Assembly (NCBI GenBank): GCA_041688015.1
Contig: JBDNIY010000012.1
Location: 62,001 to 126,000 of the forward strand
Direction of reading: 5' to 3'
Source of the DNA: Parvibaculum sp041688015
GTDB lineage: Bacteria > Pseudomonadota > Alphaproteobacteria > Parvibaculales > Parvibaculaceae
DNA: 64,000 nt
Position 1 is the stretch's first letter, and every line of letters starts with the position of its first letter. The notes under the pieces were generated by a model. It saw nothing but the letters and a program-made list of their open reading frames with translations, did no database searches and was not told the DNA's origin. This document shows positions 7,800 to 16,424 of the stretch, piece by piece. The translations under genes were made by a program, and so were the position numbers.

Positions 7800-8699
7800 T
7801 CAGGCGCTGGCGCGCTTGGCCACCGTCTTAGGCTGCACTTCGGCCATATAGTCTTCAAACAGGTTCGCGGTGATCTCGCCCGGTACATATTTGTGCGGGC
7901 CGATCTCGCCAACCGGCGTCACTTCCGCTGCTGAGCCTGTGATGAAGATTTCGCTGAAGTCGCCAAGCTCGTCCGGCATGATGTGGCGTTCAACAACCTC
8001 ATAGCCGCGCTTTTTGGCAAGCGCGATGACGGTCTGGCGCGTGATGCCATTGAGGAAGCAATCAGGCGTCGGCGTGTGGATGACGCCGTCTTTGATGAGG
8101 AAGATATTGGCGCCCGTCGATTCAGCCACATAGCCGCGATAGTCGAGCATCAAGGCGTCGGCATAGCCCTTGTTCTCGGCAGCATGTTTGGAGATCGTAC
8201 AAATCATGTAAAGGCCAGCCGCCTTGGCATGTGACGGCGCTGTTTCGGGCGAAGGACGCTTGTACTGGGCGTAATCCAGACGAATGCCCTTCTTGCGCTG
8301 CTCCACATCGAAATAAGACGGCCATTCCCATGCGGCAACCGCAAGGTTGATTTTGTTCTTTTGTGCCGAGACTCCCATCATTTCGCTACCACGCCATGCA
8401 ATCGGGCGAATATAGCCATTGACCAACTTCTGCGCCTTAAGCGAAGCGCGGCACGCCTCGCTGATTTCTTCAGCCGTATAAGGAATTTTAAAGCCGATGA
8501 TCTTGGCAGAGTTGATCAGACGTTCGGAATGTTCTTGCAGCTTGAAAATCTCGCCACCATAGGCGCGGCACCCTTCAAAGACGCTGCTGCCATAGTGAAG
8601 ACCATGTGTCAGCACATGGATTTTCGCATCCGCCCACGGCACCAACTCACCATTCAACCAGATAAAACCGTCACGTTTGTCGAAAGGAATGTCTGCCAT
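7800..8699 (-). CDS. ilvE: Branched-chain amino acid aminotransferase
   Basis: IlvE is a cytoplasmic fold-type IV PLP enzyme that transfers the amino group between glutamate and the keto acids of valine, leucine and isoleucine. The 299-residue protein has the THGLHYGSSVFEG entry motif, the catalytic lysine K159 (HAKAAGLYM), and EsTGaN (ESTGANIFLI) for PLP phosphate binding. The length is standard. It is a single gene, ending at the shared terminator and divergent from petP. Confidence 0.95.
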   Translation of the reverse strand: MADIPFDKRDGFIWLNGELVPWADAKIHVLTHGLHYGSSVFEGCRAYGGEIFKLQEHSERLINSAKIIGFKIPYTAEEISEACRASLKAQKLVNGYIRPIAWRGSEMMGVSAQKNKINLAVAAWEWPSYFDVEQRKKGIRLDYAQYKRPSPETAPSHAKAAGLYMICTISKHAAENKGYADALMLDYRGYVAESTGANIFLIKDGVIHTPTPDCFLNGITRQTVIALAKKRGYEVVERHIMPDELGDFSEIFITGSAAEVTPVGEIGPHKYVPGEITANLFEDYMAEVQPKTVAKRASA

Positions 8700-8899
8700 T
8701 TATCTGGTCCTTGTTGGACGAACCTGTGAGCGCCTCACTGGCCATGCCCTTTTTGAACATTTTGCCCGACGCTTACACTCTTTTGTCACTTTGCCTCGAA
8801 CGAAACGCGACGAAAACAGTTAGAATTTCACAGATTCGACCGGCTCAGTTTCGTCTATTCTCTCTTGGCGAATATGGCTTTCTAACATTACAGGAAAAA

Positions 8900-8920
8900 T
8901 ATGTCAACATAGCTGACATA
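8900..8920. promoter_or_regulatory. Inverted repeat, likely MarR-family (PetP) autoregulatory operator
   Basis: TATGTCA-N7-TGACATA, perfect 7-bp arms, ends 5 bases before the petP start codon in an AT-rich upstream region. MarR-family genes commonly carry such an operator at their own promoter. Binding by PetP is inferred. Confidence 0.55.
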
Positions 8921-8925
8921 AATAG

Positions 8926-9483
8926 ATGACAAGCTCAAAAACCATAGATAAACCGGGCGTTCCGGAATCAAAATCAGACGCTCCTGAACAAATGGAAGGG
9001 CTGCAGATGCCTCCCGCCGAAGAGGACGAGCACCTCACCGAAGCCATCGAACTGCTGTTTTTTGGCTACCGCGACTTCATCAGTGATCCCGACACTATCC
9101 TGACGGCCTTTGAATTTGGCCGCGCGCATCACCGCGTCGTACATTTTGTCGGCCGCAATCCCGGCATCACCGTCGCCGAATTGCTCGATATTCTGCGCAT
9201 CACCAAGCAAAGCCTCGCACGCGTGTTGCGCCAATTGATCGAACGCGGCTTCATCGAACAAAAGACCGGCGAAAAAGATCGCCGCCAGCGCCGCCTCTAT
9301 CTGACAGTTGACGGGGCTGACCTGCTGCGCTGCCTCGTCGCGCCCCAATTGGAGCGCGTCAGCAGGGCGTTGAATGCGGCGGGTCCAGGCGCGGCGGAAG
9401 CATGGCGACGGGTTATGCTAGCCTTGCTCAACGAAGAAAATCGACCCCAAGTCGAAAACCTGATCACCAGAGACGTCCCATGA
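8926..9483 (+). CDS. petP: MarR family regulator, PetP-like
   Basis: The 185-residue protein has a winged helix-turn-helix of MarR type (TVAELLDILRITKQSLARVLRQL followed by a wing at EKDRRQRRLYLT) and an acidic N-terminal extension. Its stop overlaps the start of an OmpR-type response regulator by 4 bases. This MarR plus response-regulator pair matches petP-petR, described in Rhodobacter capsulatus as needed for cytochrome bc1 and c2 synthesis; the petABC operon lies 20 kb away in this window. The gene symbol rests on this arrangement rather than on a sequence comparison. Confidence 0.75.
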   Translation: MTSSKTIDKPGVPESKSDAPEQMEGLQMPPAEEDEHLTEAIELLFFGYRDFISDPDTILTAFEFGRAHHRVVHFVGRNPGITVAELLDILRITKQSLARVLRQLIERGFIEQKTGEKDRRQRRLYLTVDGADLLRCLVAPQLERVSRALNAAGPGAAEAWRRVMLALLNEENRPQVENLITRDVP

Positions 9484-10193
9484 GCAGCACCGCCAAAATC
9501 GCGCAAAGCCCCCCGCCACCCGAAGACCACGCGCCGCATATTCTCGTCGTTGATGATGACCGGCGTATCCGCGAACTCATCAAGCGCTACTTGAGCGAAA
9601 ACGGCTATCGCATATCGACGGCAGAAAACGCTGCCGAAGCGCGCGCGCGTCTGGCCGGGCTTACCTTTGATCTGCTTGTCGTTGACGTGATGATGCCGGG
9701 CGAAAGCGGCCTGGAACTGACAACCTCGCTGCGGCGTCAATCCAACGTACCTATTTTGATGCTGACAGCGCGAACGGAAACCAGTGACCGCATCGCGGGC
9801 CTCGAAGGCGGAGCTGACGACTATCTCGGCAAACCATTTGAGCCACGCGAACTCTTGCTGCGCATTGCCACCATCCTGCGCCGCGCCAAGGCACAGACCG
9901 CGCGCGACGATGTTATCACATTGGGCGACATTACGTTCAACATCGGACGTGGTGAACTCAAGCGCGCCGACCATGTGATCCGCCTGACAACGCGCGAGGT
10001 CCAACTGATACGCATTTTTGCCTCCCACCCCGGAGAGGCACTCTCCCGCCTCGACCTGTGCGACAATGAAGCAGCTGAGCGCTCCATCGACGTCCAGATC
10101 AACCGGCTGCGACGCAAAATTGAAATCGACCCGCGCAACCCCATCTATCTGCAAACCGTCCGGGGCGAGGGCTATATTCTGATCCCGGACTAA
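9480..10193 (+). CDS. petR: OmpR-family response regulator, PetR-like
   Basis: The 237-residue protein has a receiver domain (acidic pocket DDD at 25-27, phosphoacceptor D69 in LLVVDVMMPG, K in GKPFEP) and a C-terminal OmpR winged helix (LTTREVQLIRIFASHPGEALSR ... INRLRRKIEIDP). ATG 9480 overlaps the petP stop (ATGA). A histidine kinase gene follows after 23 bases and is the probable phosphodonor. In R. capsulatus PetR is required for cytochrome bc1 and c2; the same target here is inference. Confidence 0.85.
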   Translation: MSSTAKIAQSPPPPEDHAPHILVVDDDRRIRELIKRYLSENGYRISTAENAAEARARLAGLTFDLLVVDVMMPGESGLELTTSLRRQSNVPILMLTARTETSDRIAGLEGGADDYLGKPFEPRELLLRIATILRRAKAQTARDDVITLGDITFNIGRGELKRADHVIRLTTREVQLIRIFASHPGEALSRLDLCDNEAAERSIDVQINRLRRKIEIDPRNPIYLQTVRGEGYILIPD

Positions 10194-10216
10194 ACGACCA
10201 CCTTCATGGAAACCAA

Positions 10217-11542
10217 ATGCTCTTTCGGCCATTTCTGCTGTTGAAACGTATTCTGCCGACGGGGCTCTACTGGCGCTCGCTGATGATCATTGTCTTGCCG
10301 ATGGTCATCTTGCAGGCTTTTGTTACTTATGTGTTCATGGAGCGCCATTGGCAGATGGTGACAGAAGCGCTGTCGCAAAGCGCCGTCTCTGACATTGCCA
10401 TGCTGCTGTCGGAATATGAAAAAGCACCGACACCGAGCACAGCGTCACGCATTTCTACCGAAGCCAGCCAATATCTGTCCATGTCGGTGGCGTTTCTGCC
10501 CGGTGAGGCGCTGCCTGACACCAACAAGATGACAGAAGGCCTGCTAGATCGTTCGTTAGCTGACGAAATTCGCCTGCGCATCACCCGCCCTTTCTGGCTC
10601 GATACCGAACGCTATGACGACTATGTCGATATCCGTATCGCCTATGACGGCGGCGTCATGCGCGCGCTACCCTTGCGTAGCCACGTCTATGCCTCCAACT
10701 CGCATATTTTCATTGTCTGGATGGTGGCGGCCTCGATCGTTTTGATTACCGTCGCCTTGCTCTTTCTACGAAATCAAATCCGCCCCATCGAGCGCCTTGC
10801 CGAAGCGGCAGAAGATTTCGGCATGGGCCGTGACGTTGGAAAATTCAAACCCCAAGGGGCGTCGGAAGTGCGCCGCGCCGCCCTCGCCTTCATGGAAATG
10901 CGCGAACGCATCCGCGCCCAAATCGAACAGCGCACCGCCATGCTGGCCGGTGTCAGCCACGATTTGCGCACACCGCTAACGCGCTTCAAGCTGCAACTGG
11001 CCATGCTGAAAGACGGCCCCGAAATCGAAGAACTCCGCGCCGATGTCCTCGAAATGGAGCGCATGCTGGAAGACTATCTGGAATTTGTCCGCGGCGACCC
11101 GAGCGAAATTTCACAAATGACTGACCTTGGCGAATTGCTCGGCGAAATCCAATCCGACGCCCAACGCAAAGGCCAATCGGTGGGTTTGGAAGTCCATGGC
11201 CATCTCGTCTTGCCGCTGCGCCGCAATGCTTTCAAGCGCTGCCTCACCAACATCGTGGACAATGCCGGTAAATATGCAGGTGAGGTTTGGGTGACCGCCC
11301 TTCGCGACGAGGGCGACATTGATATCATTGTCGATGACAATGGCGCAGGCATCCCCGATGACCAATTGGAAGAAGTCTTCCGCCCCTTTTACCGGCTCGA
11401 CGCCGCACGCAACCTCGACGAAGGCGGCACCGGCCTCGGCCTTGCCATCGCGCGCGACATAGCACGCGGCCATGGTGGCGATATCCAGCTTGCTCGCAGC
11501 CCAATGGGCGGCTTGCGCGCTGTTATTCATGTGCCTGTCTGA
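10217..11542 (+). CDS. EnvZ-type membrane sensor histidine kinase
   Basis: The 441-residue kinase has two transmembrane segments (about residues 17-38 and 172-190) enclosing a periplasmic sensor region of about 130 residues, a HAMP linker (RPIERLAEAAEDFG), the phosphoacceptor H248 in VSHDLRTPLTRF, and the ATPase boxes NIVDNAGKY, DDNGAGIP and GGTGLGLAIA. It follows petR closely and probably forms its cognate pair. The signal sensed is not evident. Confidence 0.92.
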   Translation: MLFRPFLLLKRILPTGLYWRSLMIIVLPMVILQAFVTYVFMERHWQMVTEALSQSAVSDIAMLLSEYEKAPTPSTASRISTEASQYLSMSVAFLPGEALPDTNKMTEGLLDRSLADEIRLRITRPFWLDTERYDDYVDIRIAYDGGVMRALPLRSHVYASNSHIFIVWMVAASIVLITVALLFLRNQIRPIERLAEAAEDFGMGRDVGKFKPQGASEVRRAALAFMEMRERIRAQIEQRTAMLAGVSHDLRTPLTRFKLQLAMLKDGPEIEELRADVLEMERMLEDYLEFVRGDPSEISQMTDLGELLGEIQSDAQRKGQSVGLEVHGHLVLPLRRNAFKRCLTNIVDNAGKYAGEVWVTALRDEGDIDIIVDDNGAGIPDDQLEEVFRPFYRLDAARNLDEGGTGLGLAIARDIARGHGGDIQLARSPMGGLRAVIHVPV

Positions 11543-11551
11543 GTGAGACGA

Positions 11552-12160
11552 TTAGGTCGCTGAAGATTCCGATGGCGCGCGATTGCGAAAACGGGCGACC
11601 GCCACCAACAGATCTTCGGCCTGCCGCAAGCGTCGATCAAGCTCGGCCATGGTCTTGGCCTGATCCTCACCATCAGTAAGCCAGATACTGAAGACGCGCG
11701 CCCAGATCAACGCCAGTCCGCGCACGCGCAGTCGTCCGCGCAAGCCCGAACTGTCAATGCCTGCCGCTTCCAGCATCCAACCAAGCGACTGCAAAGCGGG
11801 CGACACCGATGCAACTAAGGCCACAGGATCACGCGACAGATCGCGCGTAATCACGGCCACTGCCGATTTGTCCGCCGCCATCGCATCAAAGCGCATCATC
11901 AAGACGTCGAACAAACGATCCCGCGCGCCCTCGCCTTCCATGTCTTCCGCTTCAGCGAGTTTCAAAACTTCGGCGTCAAGGCCGCGCGACCAAGCGGCGA
12001 TGATCGCTGATTTCGTGGGAAAGAGTTGCGCCAGTTCCGGCAAGGGCACTTTAGCAGCCACAGCAATATCGCTCAGCGCCAAGCCATGCCAGCCTTGCGC
12101 GCGCGCCAGTTTGAAAGCGGCGGCAATGATCTTTGCGGATTTATCTGGTCGCTTGGCCAA
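11552..12160 (-). CDS. TetR-like / COQ9-like protein
   Basis: The 202-residue protein opens with a TetR-type helix-turn-helix (KSAKIIAAAFKLARAQGWHGLALSDIA, then VPLPELAQLFPTKSAIIAAW). The remainder, with RDRLFDVLMMRFDAM and near the end WLTDGEDQAKTMAELDRRL, recalls COQ9, the TetR-fold lipid-binding protein that supports ubiquinone synthesis. It may be either a DNA-binding regulator or a COQ9-type accessory protein. It converges on the histidine kinase gene with a 9-base gap and stands alone on its strand. Confidence 0.6.
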   Translation of the reverse strand: MAKRPDKSAKIIAAAFKLARAQGWHGLALSDIAVAAKVPLPELAQLFPTKSAIIAAWSRGLDAEVLKLAEAEDMEGEGARDRLFDVLMMRFDAMAADKSAVAVITRDLSRDPVALVASVSPALQSLGWMLEAAGIDSSGLRGRLRVRGLALIWARVFSIWLTDGEDQAKTMAELDRRLRQAEDLLVAVARFRNRAPSESSAT

Positions 12161-12209
12161 TGTTTATCTCCTGACGATACAGGCAGGAGACTAGACAGGG
12201 ATCGTCCGG

Positions 12210-12446
12210 TCAAGCCGATGTAGCAGGCCTAGGATGCGACAAACGCCACCATTTGCGTAATGCCACCAGCGACCAGATGGCTTCGACCAGTCCAAACGGC
12301 CATGCGCCCTGCAAAAACCCATAGATCGAACCCAGTGCACAGGCCACAGCAAACCCGAAGACATACCAAGGGCTGCGCTCTTCCAGCGCATAGGTCACCA
12401 GCATCGCCGTCACGGCCAATAATCCAAAGAATGTCAGCCCGTCCAT
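12210..12446 (-). CDS. Small membrane protein of unknown function
   Basis: The 78-residue protein has two to three hydrophobic segments (about residues 4-20, 27-47 and 48-62) and a basic end (ALRKWWRL). I do not recognise a characterised family. It begins 2 bases after the proC stop, so it is probably expressed with proC and translated by coupling. Confidence 0.7.
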   Translation of the reverse strand: MDGLTFFGLLAVTAMLVTYALEERSPWYVFGFAVACALGSIYGFLQGAWPFGLVEAIWSLVALRKWWRLSHPRPATSA

Positions 12447-12448
12447 GC

Positions 12449-13276
12449 CTACTGCCCTAATTTGCGCGCGCGATCACGCGCCGCGGTCGCTGCGCGCCGC
12501 ATCAATGGCGACATGCCGCCCTCGCCCATCAATACGTCGAGGGCCGCCGCCGTTGTGCCCCCGGGCGAGGTCACATTCTTGCGTAAAGTCGCCGCATCGT
12601 CGGGCATCTGATGCAGCATTTCGCCTGCCCCGCTGACCGTCGCGCGCGCCAGCTGGGTCGCCAACTCAGCCGACAGGCCCAAAGCCTCGCCGGCGGCGGC
12701 CATACATTCCGCCAGATAAAAGACATAAGCCGGGCCGGAGCCCGAAATCGCGGTCACCGCATCAATCAACGGTTCGCTCTCAACCCAACCGACCGCGCCA
12801 ACCGCACTCAACAGATCATCGGCAAGCGCGCGTTGCGCCTCGTTCACCAGCGGATTGGCATAGCATACCGTCACACCACGCCCGACCGCGGCAGGCGTAT
12901 TGGGCATAGCGCGCACGGCGCGCATCTCGTCGCCCAGCAGTTCTTTTAAATGATAGAGGCTCGTCCCGGCGGCAATGGAAACAAACACAGTGTCGGGTGA
13001 CACCAGTGGTTTCAATTCTGGCAGCACGGCCCCCATCAATTGCGGCTTGACGGCGAGCACCACCACAGCGGGCTTGCGCGCAGCAATGTCGGTCACCGCC
13101 TCGTTCAGCGCGATGCCACGATCACCCAACAATGTGGCCATTTCAGGCGATGGTGAAGGGTCGCGCACAACAATGTTGTCAGGCGCGAGGCCCTTGTCGA
13201 GCCAGCCCGCCAAAAGTGCGCCGCCCATCTTTCCCGCGCCCACCAAAACGAGAGGCCCTTGGAGAATAAGTGTCAT
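12449..13276 (-). CDS. proC: Pyrroline-5-carboxylate reductase
   Basis: ProC catalyses the last step of proline synthesis, NAD(P)H reduction of pyrroline-5-carboxylate. The 275-residue protein has the Rossmann motif GAGKMGGALLAGW at residues 13-25, the RAMPNTPA segment and the C-terminal signature SGSGPAYVFYLAE with the downstream VTSPGGTTAAAL. Length is typical. The upstream neighbour on the same strand is a YbjN-domain gene 53 bases away, giving a probable ybjN-proC-small protein unit. Confidence 0.96.
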   Translation of the reverse strand: MTLILQGPLVLVGAGKMGGALLAGWLDKGLAPDNIVVRDPSPSPEMATLLGDRGIALNEAVTDIAARKPAVVVLAVKPQLMGAVLPELKPLVSPDTVFVSIAAGTSLYHLKELLGDEMRAVRAMPNTPAAVGRGVTVCYANPLVNEAQRALADDLLSAVGAVGWVESEPLIDAVTAISGSGPAYVFYLAECMAAAGEALGLSAELATQLARATVSGAGEMLHQMPDDAATLRKNVTSPGGTTAAALDVLMGEGGMSPLMRRAATAARDRARKLGQ

Positions 13277-13329
13277 GTCTGGAACCGTATGTATCGCTTG
13301 GGAAGACCCGCGGCCTAGATCACGCCGCC

Positions 13330-13833
13330 TCAGGCATTGCCCTGCGTTTCGAACATGGCCGCCGCAATGGCGTCTTCAGCACTCTTGCCCGCCCATAGCA
13401 CAAATTGAATGGCGGGATAGTAGCGCTCACAGGCTTCGACCGCGAGCCGCAATAGCGCCTCGCATTGTTCAGGCGTCGCCGTTGCCCCGCCACAAAGCAG
13501 CAGGCTATTGCGAAACAGCAAGACGCCTTCTTCCGACCACATGTCGAAATGGCCTGACCAAAGCTGCTCATTGATCAAAGTGATGAGATGGCGAATCTGC
13601 GGACGCTTGTCGGCGGGCACGCGCATGTCGAGCGTGGTCGCCACATGCAACCCGGCCAAATCTTCTCGCCAATTGAGTGAAATCTGATGATCGCGCCATT
13701 CGCCCGACACACAAATGGTCAGTTCATCTTGATGGCTGCGTTCGAAAATCCAGTCACGGACCGAGGCGACCTGTTCGAGCAGATCCAAGGGATTTGCGTC
13801 GAATTCGTCAGCTTCAACGAGAGAAGCAGTCAT
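13330..13833 (-). CDS. YbjN-domain protein
   Basis: The 167-residue protein matches the YbjN family (type III secretion chaperone-like fold): an early segment DLLEQVASVRDWIFERSHQDELTICVSG and the WREDLAGLHVATTLD region. These proteins are found upstream of proC in many alphaproteobacteria. Its biochemical role is not known; YbjN in E. coli affects motility and stress phenotypes. ATG 13833 is taken because GGGG lies 8 bases upstream; a TTG at 13845 would add four residues. Confidence 0.8.
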   Translation of the reverse strand: MTASLVEADEFDANPLDLLEQVASVRDWIFERSHQDELTICVSGEWRDHQISLNWREDLAGLHVATTLDMRVPADKRPQIRHLITLINEQLWSGHFDMWSEEGVLLFRNSLLLCGGATATPEQCEALLRLAVEACERYYPAIQFVLWAGKSAEDAIAAAMFETQGNA

Positions 13834-13909
13834 GATGCACCCCAATCACGGCCGCCGACCCAAGAGAGGCCTGGCAACCGCTCACAAAATTACCCATAAG
13901 GCATAACAT

Positions 13910-13944
13910 CCACAAGATATTGTGGGTGTGGACCCCTTTGTCCA
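13910..13944. promoter_or_regulatory. Two adjacent inverted repeats upstream of the ybjN-like gene
   Basis: CCACAA-GATA-TTGTGG (13910-13925) is followed at once by GTGGAC-CCCTTT-GTCCAC (13927-13944). They lie in the gap between the end of ubiK and the start of the ybjN-like gene, both on the minus strand. They could be an operator or a weak terminator; no T-run is present, so the call is tentative. Confidence 0.35.
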
Positions 13945-14031
13945 CCATCTCAACGTGGCCGAACCCCTGAGTCGGTGCAAGCCTTGCAGTGTGTTCAGGG
14001 CGTTGAGTGGACCAGAAATCTGTGGGCAAAA

Positions 14032-14340
14032 TCAGGCCGGATCGCCCACTTCATCTGCGGATTTGGGCGCTTTAGGCTTGCGGGCCAGTTTGGCGTTCTG
14101 GGCCGCCTCAAGCGCCTCTATGCGTGCTTTAAGGGCTTCGTTTTCCTCGCGCGCCAGAGCCGCCATGGCTCGAACCACCTCAAATTCCTCGCGCGGTACC
14201 AGATCAAGATCGGCCACCAGACGCTCGGCTTGCGAGCGGATCACGGTTTCGACCTCCTGGCGAACCCCCTGGGCGGCACCGGCTGCATTTGTGAACAGCT
14301 TGGCGATTTCGTCGAGGACGCGGTTTTGCGTCTGGGTCAT
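14032..14340 (-). CDS. ubiK: Ubiquinone biosynthesis accessory factor UbiK (BMFP domain)
   Basis: The 102-residue protein matches the BMFP/UbiK family: N-terminal helix QTQNRVLDEIAKLFTNAAGAAQG, then a REEFEVVRAMAALAREENEALKARIEALE coiled coil. UbiK assists the late ubiquinone hydroxylation complex with UbiJ in proteobacteria. The tail is lysine-rich. ATG 14340 is preferred over 14394 because GGAG lies 7 bases upstream and the conserved region begins there. It is divergent from lgt. Confidence 0.82.
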   Translation of the reverse strand: MTQTQNRVLDEIAKLFTNAAGAAQGVRQEVETVIRSQAERLVADLDLVPREEFEVVRAMAALAREENEALKARIEALEAAQNAKLARKPKAPKSADEVGDPA

Positions 14341-14482
14341 AAGTCTTCTCCATGCTCTAAAGTGGACGCAGCTTATCTGCCTCGCGCGCCACACTCAACG
14401 AAACTTGACACGCCCCCAAGCGCGGCCAAACTAGCACCGTCCAAAGCCCCCACTCCTCCAATGCACCGGACCCGTTGACCAC

Positions 14483-15328
14483 ATGACTGGTATTCCCTTT
14501 CCCGACATTGACCCGGTGCTGATCCACCTCGGCCCCTTTGCCATACGCTGGTATGCACTGGCCTATATCGCGGGCCTCACCCTTGGTTGGCGCTATATCC
14601 TCCGCATGATCGCCACACCGCGCCTCTGGAAAGGCCCCGCCCCCGTCACCGCATTGCAAATCGACGACGCGCTACTCTGGGCAGCCTTCGGCGTCATCTT
14701 GGGTGGCCGCATTGGTTATGTGCTGGTCTATGACCTGCCCGCCTATCTCGCCAATCCATTCGAGATCGTGGCCGTCTGGCATGGCGGTATGAGCTTTCAC
14801 GGCGGCGCACTCGGTACTTTGATCGGACTGGGCATCTTCGCTTGGCGTCAAAACATCTCGATCCTCGCCATGTTCGATCTTGTTAGCGCGGCCGCCCCCA
14901 TCGGGCTTTTCTTTGGTCGCATTGCCAATTTCATTAATAGCGAACTTTGGGGCCGTGTCACCGATGAGCCATGGGGCGTGATCTTCCCCAATGGCGGCCC
15001 TGCCGCGCGCCATCCAAGCCAGCTTTATGAAGCCGCGCTGGAAGGCCTCGTGCTATTCATCCTGCTGCGTATTCTCAGCCATCATTTCGACGCATTCAAA
15101 CGTCCCGGCACCATCTGGGGCAGCTTCATTGCGAGCTATGGCGTGGCGCGCGTCTTTGTTGAGTTCTTCCGCGAACCCGACATCCAGCTTGGTTATCTCT
15201 ATGGCGGCTGGCTCACCATGGGCATGGTTCTGTCCATCCCCATGATCATCATTGGCCTGCTGATCGTCTGGCAAGCCCCGCGCCTGTCGGCGCATAATCT
15301 GACCACCAAAGCTCAAAAGAAGGCCTGA
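14483..15328 (+). CDS. lgt: Prolipoprotein diacylglyceryl transferase
   Basis: Lgt adds diacylglyceryl from phosphatidylglycerol to the lipobox cysteine of prolipoproteins in the inner membrane. The 281-residue polytopic protein shows MSFHGGALG and the Lgt signature GRIANFINSELWGRVTDEPWG, with seven hydrophobic segments. The next gene starts within its stop codon (TGATG), so they are coupled. Several lipoproteins that would use it are encoded in the window (17273, 35644, 36340). Confidence 0.96.
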   Translation: MTGIPFPDIDPVLIHLGPFAIRWYALAYIAGLTLGWRYILRMIATPRLWKGPAPVTALQIDDALLWAAFGVILGGRIGYVLVYDLPAYLANPFEIVAVWHGGMSFHGGALGTLIGLGIFAWRQNISILAMFDLVSAAAPIGLFFGRIANFINSELWGRVTDEPWGVIFPNGGPAARHPSQLYEAALEGLVLFILLRILSHHFDAFKRPGTIWGSFIASYGVARVFVEFFREPDIQLGYLYGGWLTMGMVLSIPMIIIGLLIVWQAPRLSAHNLTTKAQKKA

Positions 15329-16419
15329 TGTCTGACCTCGCTAAACATATCGCGCGCCTCATCAAGGAAGCGGGGCCGATGCCTGTTTCCCACTTCATGG
15401 CGCTGGCGCTCGGCCACCCTAAGCATGGCTACTATATGACGCGCGATCCGCTGGGCGCACAGGGCGACTTCACCACCTCACCTGAAATCAGCCAGATGTT
15501 CGGTGAATTGGTCGGCCTATGGATCGCCGAAACATGGATCGCACAAGGCAGCCCCTCACCTTTCATTCTTGCTGAACTCGGCCCTGGTCGTGGCACACTG
15601 ATGGCAGACGCGCTGCGCGCCTTGCGCTCCGTCCCCGGCCTCCTACCAGCGCTCGACCTGCACTTCGTCGAGACAAGCCCCGTGCTTGCCGCCATCCAAA
15701 AGCAAAACGTGCCCAACGCTACATGGCATGATCGTTTCAACACCCTACCGCAAGGGCCGCTTTATATCATCGCCAACGAATTTTTCGACGCCCTGCCGAT
15801 CCGCCAATTCGTGCGTATGGAGCAAGGCTGGTGCGAACGCTATGTCATGTTGAGCAAGGACAGCAGCGATGACGAGCCGAGCTTCGAGCCCGCCATCATG
15901 CCTGTGCCGCAGGCCTCCGACGATATGCTAGCCCCCGCGCAGCGCAGCGCAGCCGTGGGCAGTCTCGCCGAAGTCTCGCCAGCGTCCGTAGCCTTCATCG
16001 ACGACATCGCCCAGCGCATCGCCCAGTATGGCGGGGCCGCCCTCATCATCGACTATGGCCACACAAAGAGCGCCGTCGGCGATACCTTGCAGGCTTTACG
16101 CGCGCATCAATTTGTCGATGTTTTTGAGCATCCCGGCGAGGCTGACCTGACCACCCATGTCGATTTCGAAGCCATCGCGCTTGCTGCCAAGGCCGCGGGC
16201 GTCGTAGCCAATGGTCCGATCGAACAAGGTACGTTTCTGCAAGCTCTCGGCATCAGCGAACGCGCCGAAACACTCAAGGTTAAAGCAACGCCCGATCAAG
16301 CCCGCGACATTGACGTGGCCGAACGCCGCCTGACATCACGCGAAGAAATGGGCAGCCTCTTTAAGGTGCTGGCGCTGACGCCCGTCGGCGCACCACGCCC
16401 CGCCGGATTTGAGATTTGA
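15328..16419 (+). CDS. NDUFAF7/MidA-family SAM-dependent methyltransferase
   Basis: The 363-residue protein belongs to the family of mitochondrial complex I assembly methyltransferase NDUFAF7 (MidA, DUF185). Features are GYYMTRDPLGAQGDFTTSPEISQMFGE near the start, the SAM-binding ELGPGRGTLMAD and the NEFFDALPIRQF segment. The mitochondrial enzyme methylates an arginine of the 49-kDa complex I subunit; the bacterial substrate is not settled. It overlaps lgt by one base and abuts pgeF, an arrangement common in alphaproteobacteria. Confidence 0.88.
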   Translation: MSDLAKHIARLIKEAGPMPVSHFMALALGHPKHGYYMTRDPLGAQGDFTTSPEISQMFGELVGLWIAETWIAQGSPSPFILAELGPGRGTLMADALRALRSVPGLLPALDLHFVETSPVLAAIQKQNVPNATWHDRFNTLPQGPLYIIANEFFDALPIRQFVRMEQGWCERYVMLSKDSSDDEPSFEPAIMPVPQASDDMLAPAQRSAAVGSLAEVSPASVAFIDDIAQRIAQYGGAALIIDYGHTKSAVGDTLQALRAHQFVDVFEHPGEADLTTHVDFEAIALAAKAAGVVANGPIEQGTFLQALGISERAETLKVKATPDQARDIDVAERRLTSREEMGSLFKVLALTPVGAPRPAGFEI

Positions 16420-16424
16420 ACATC

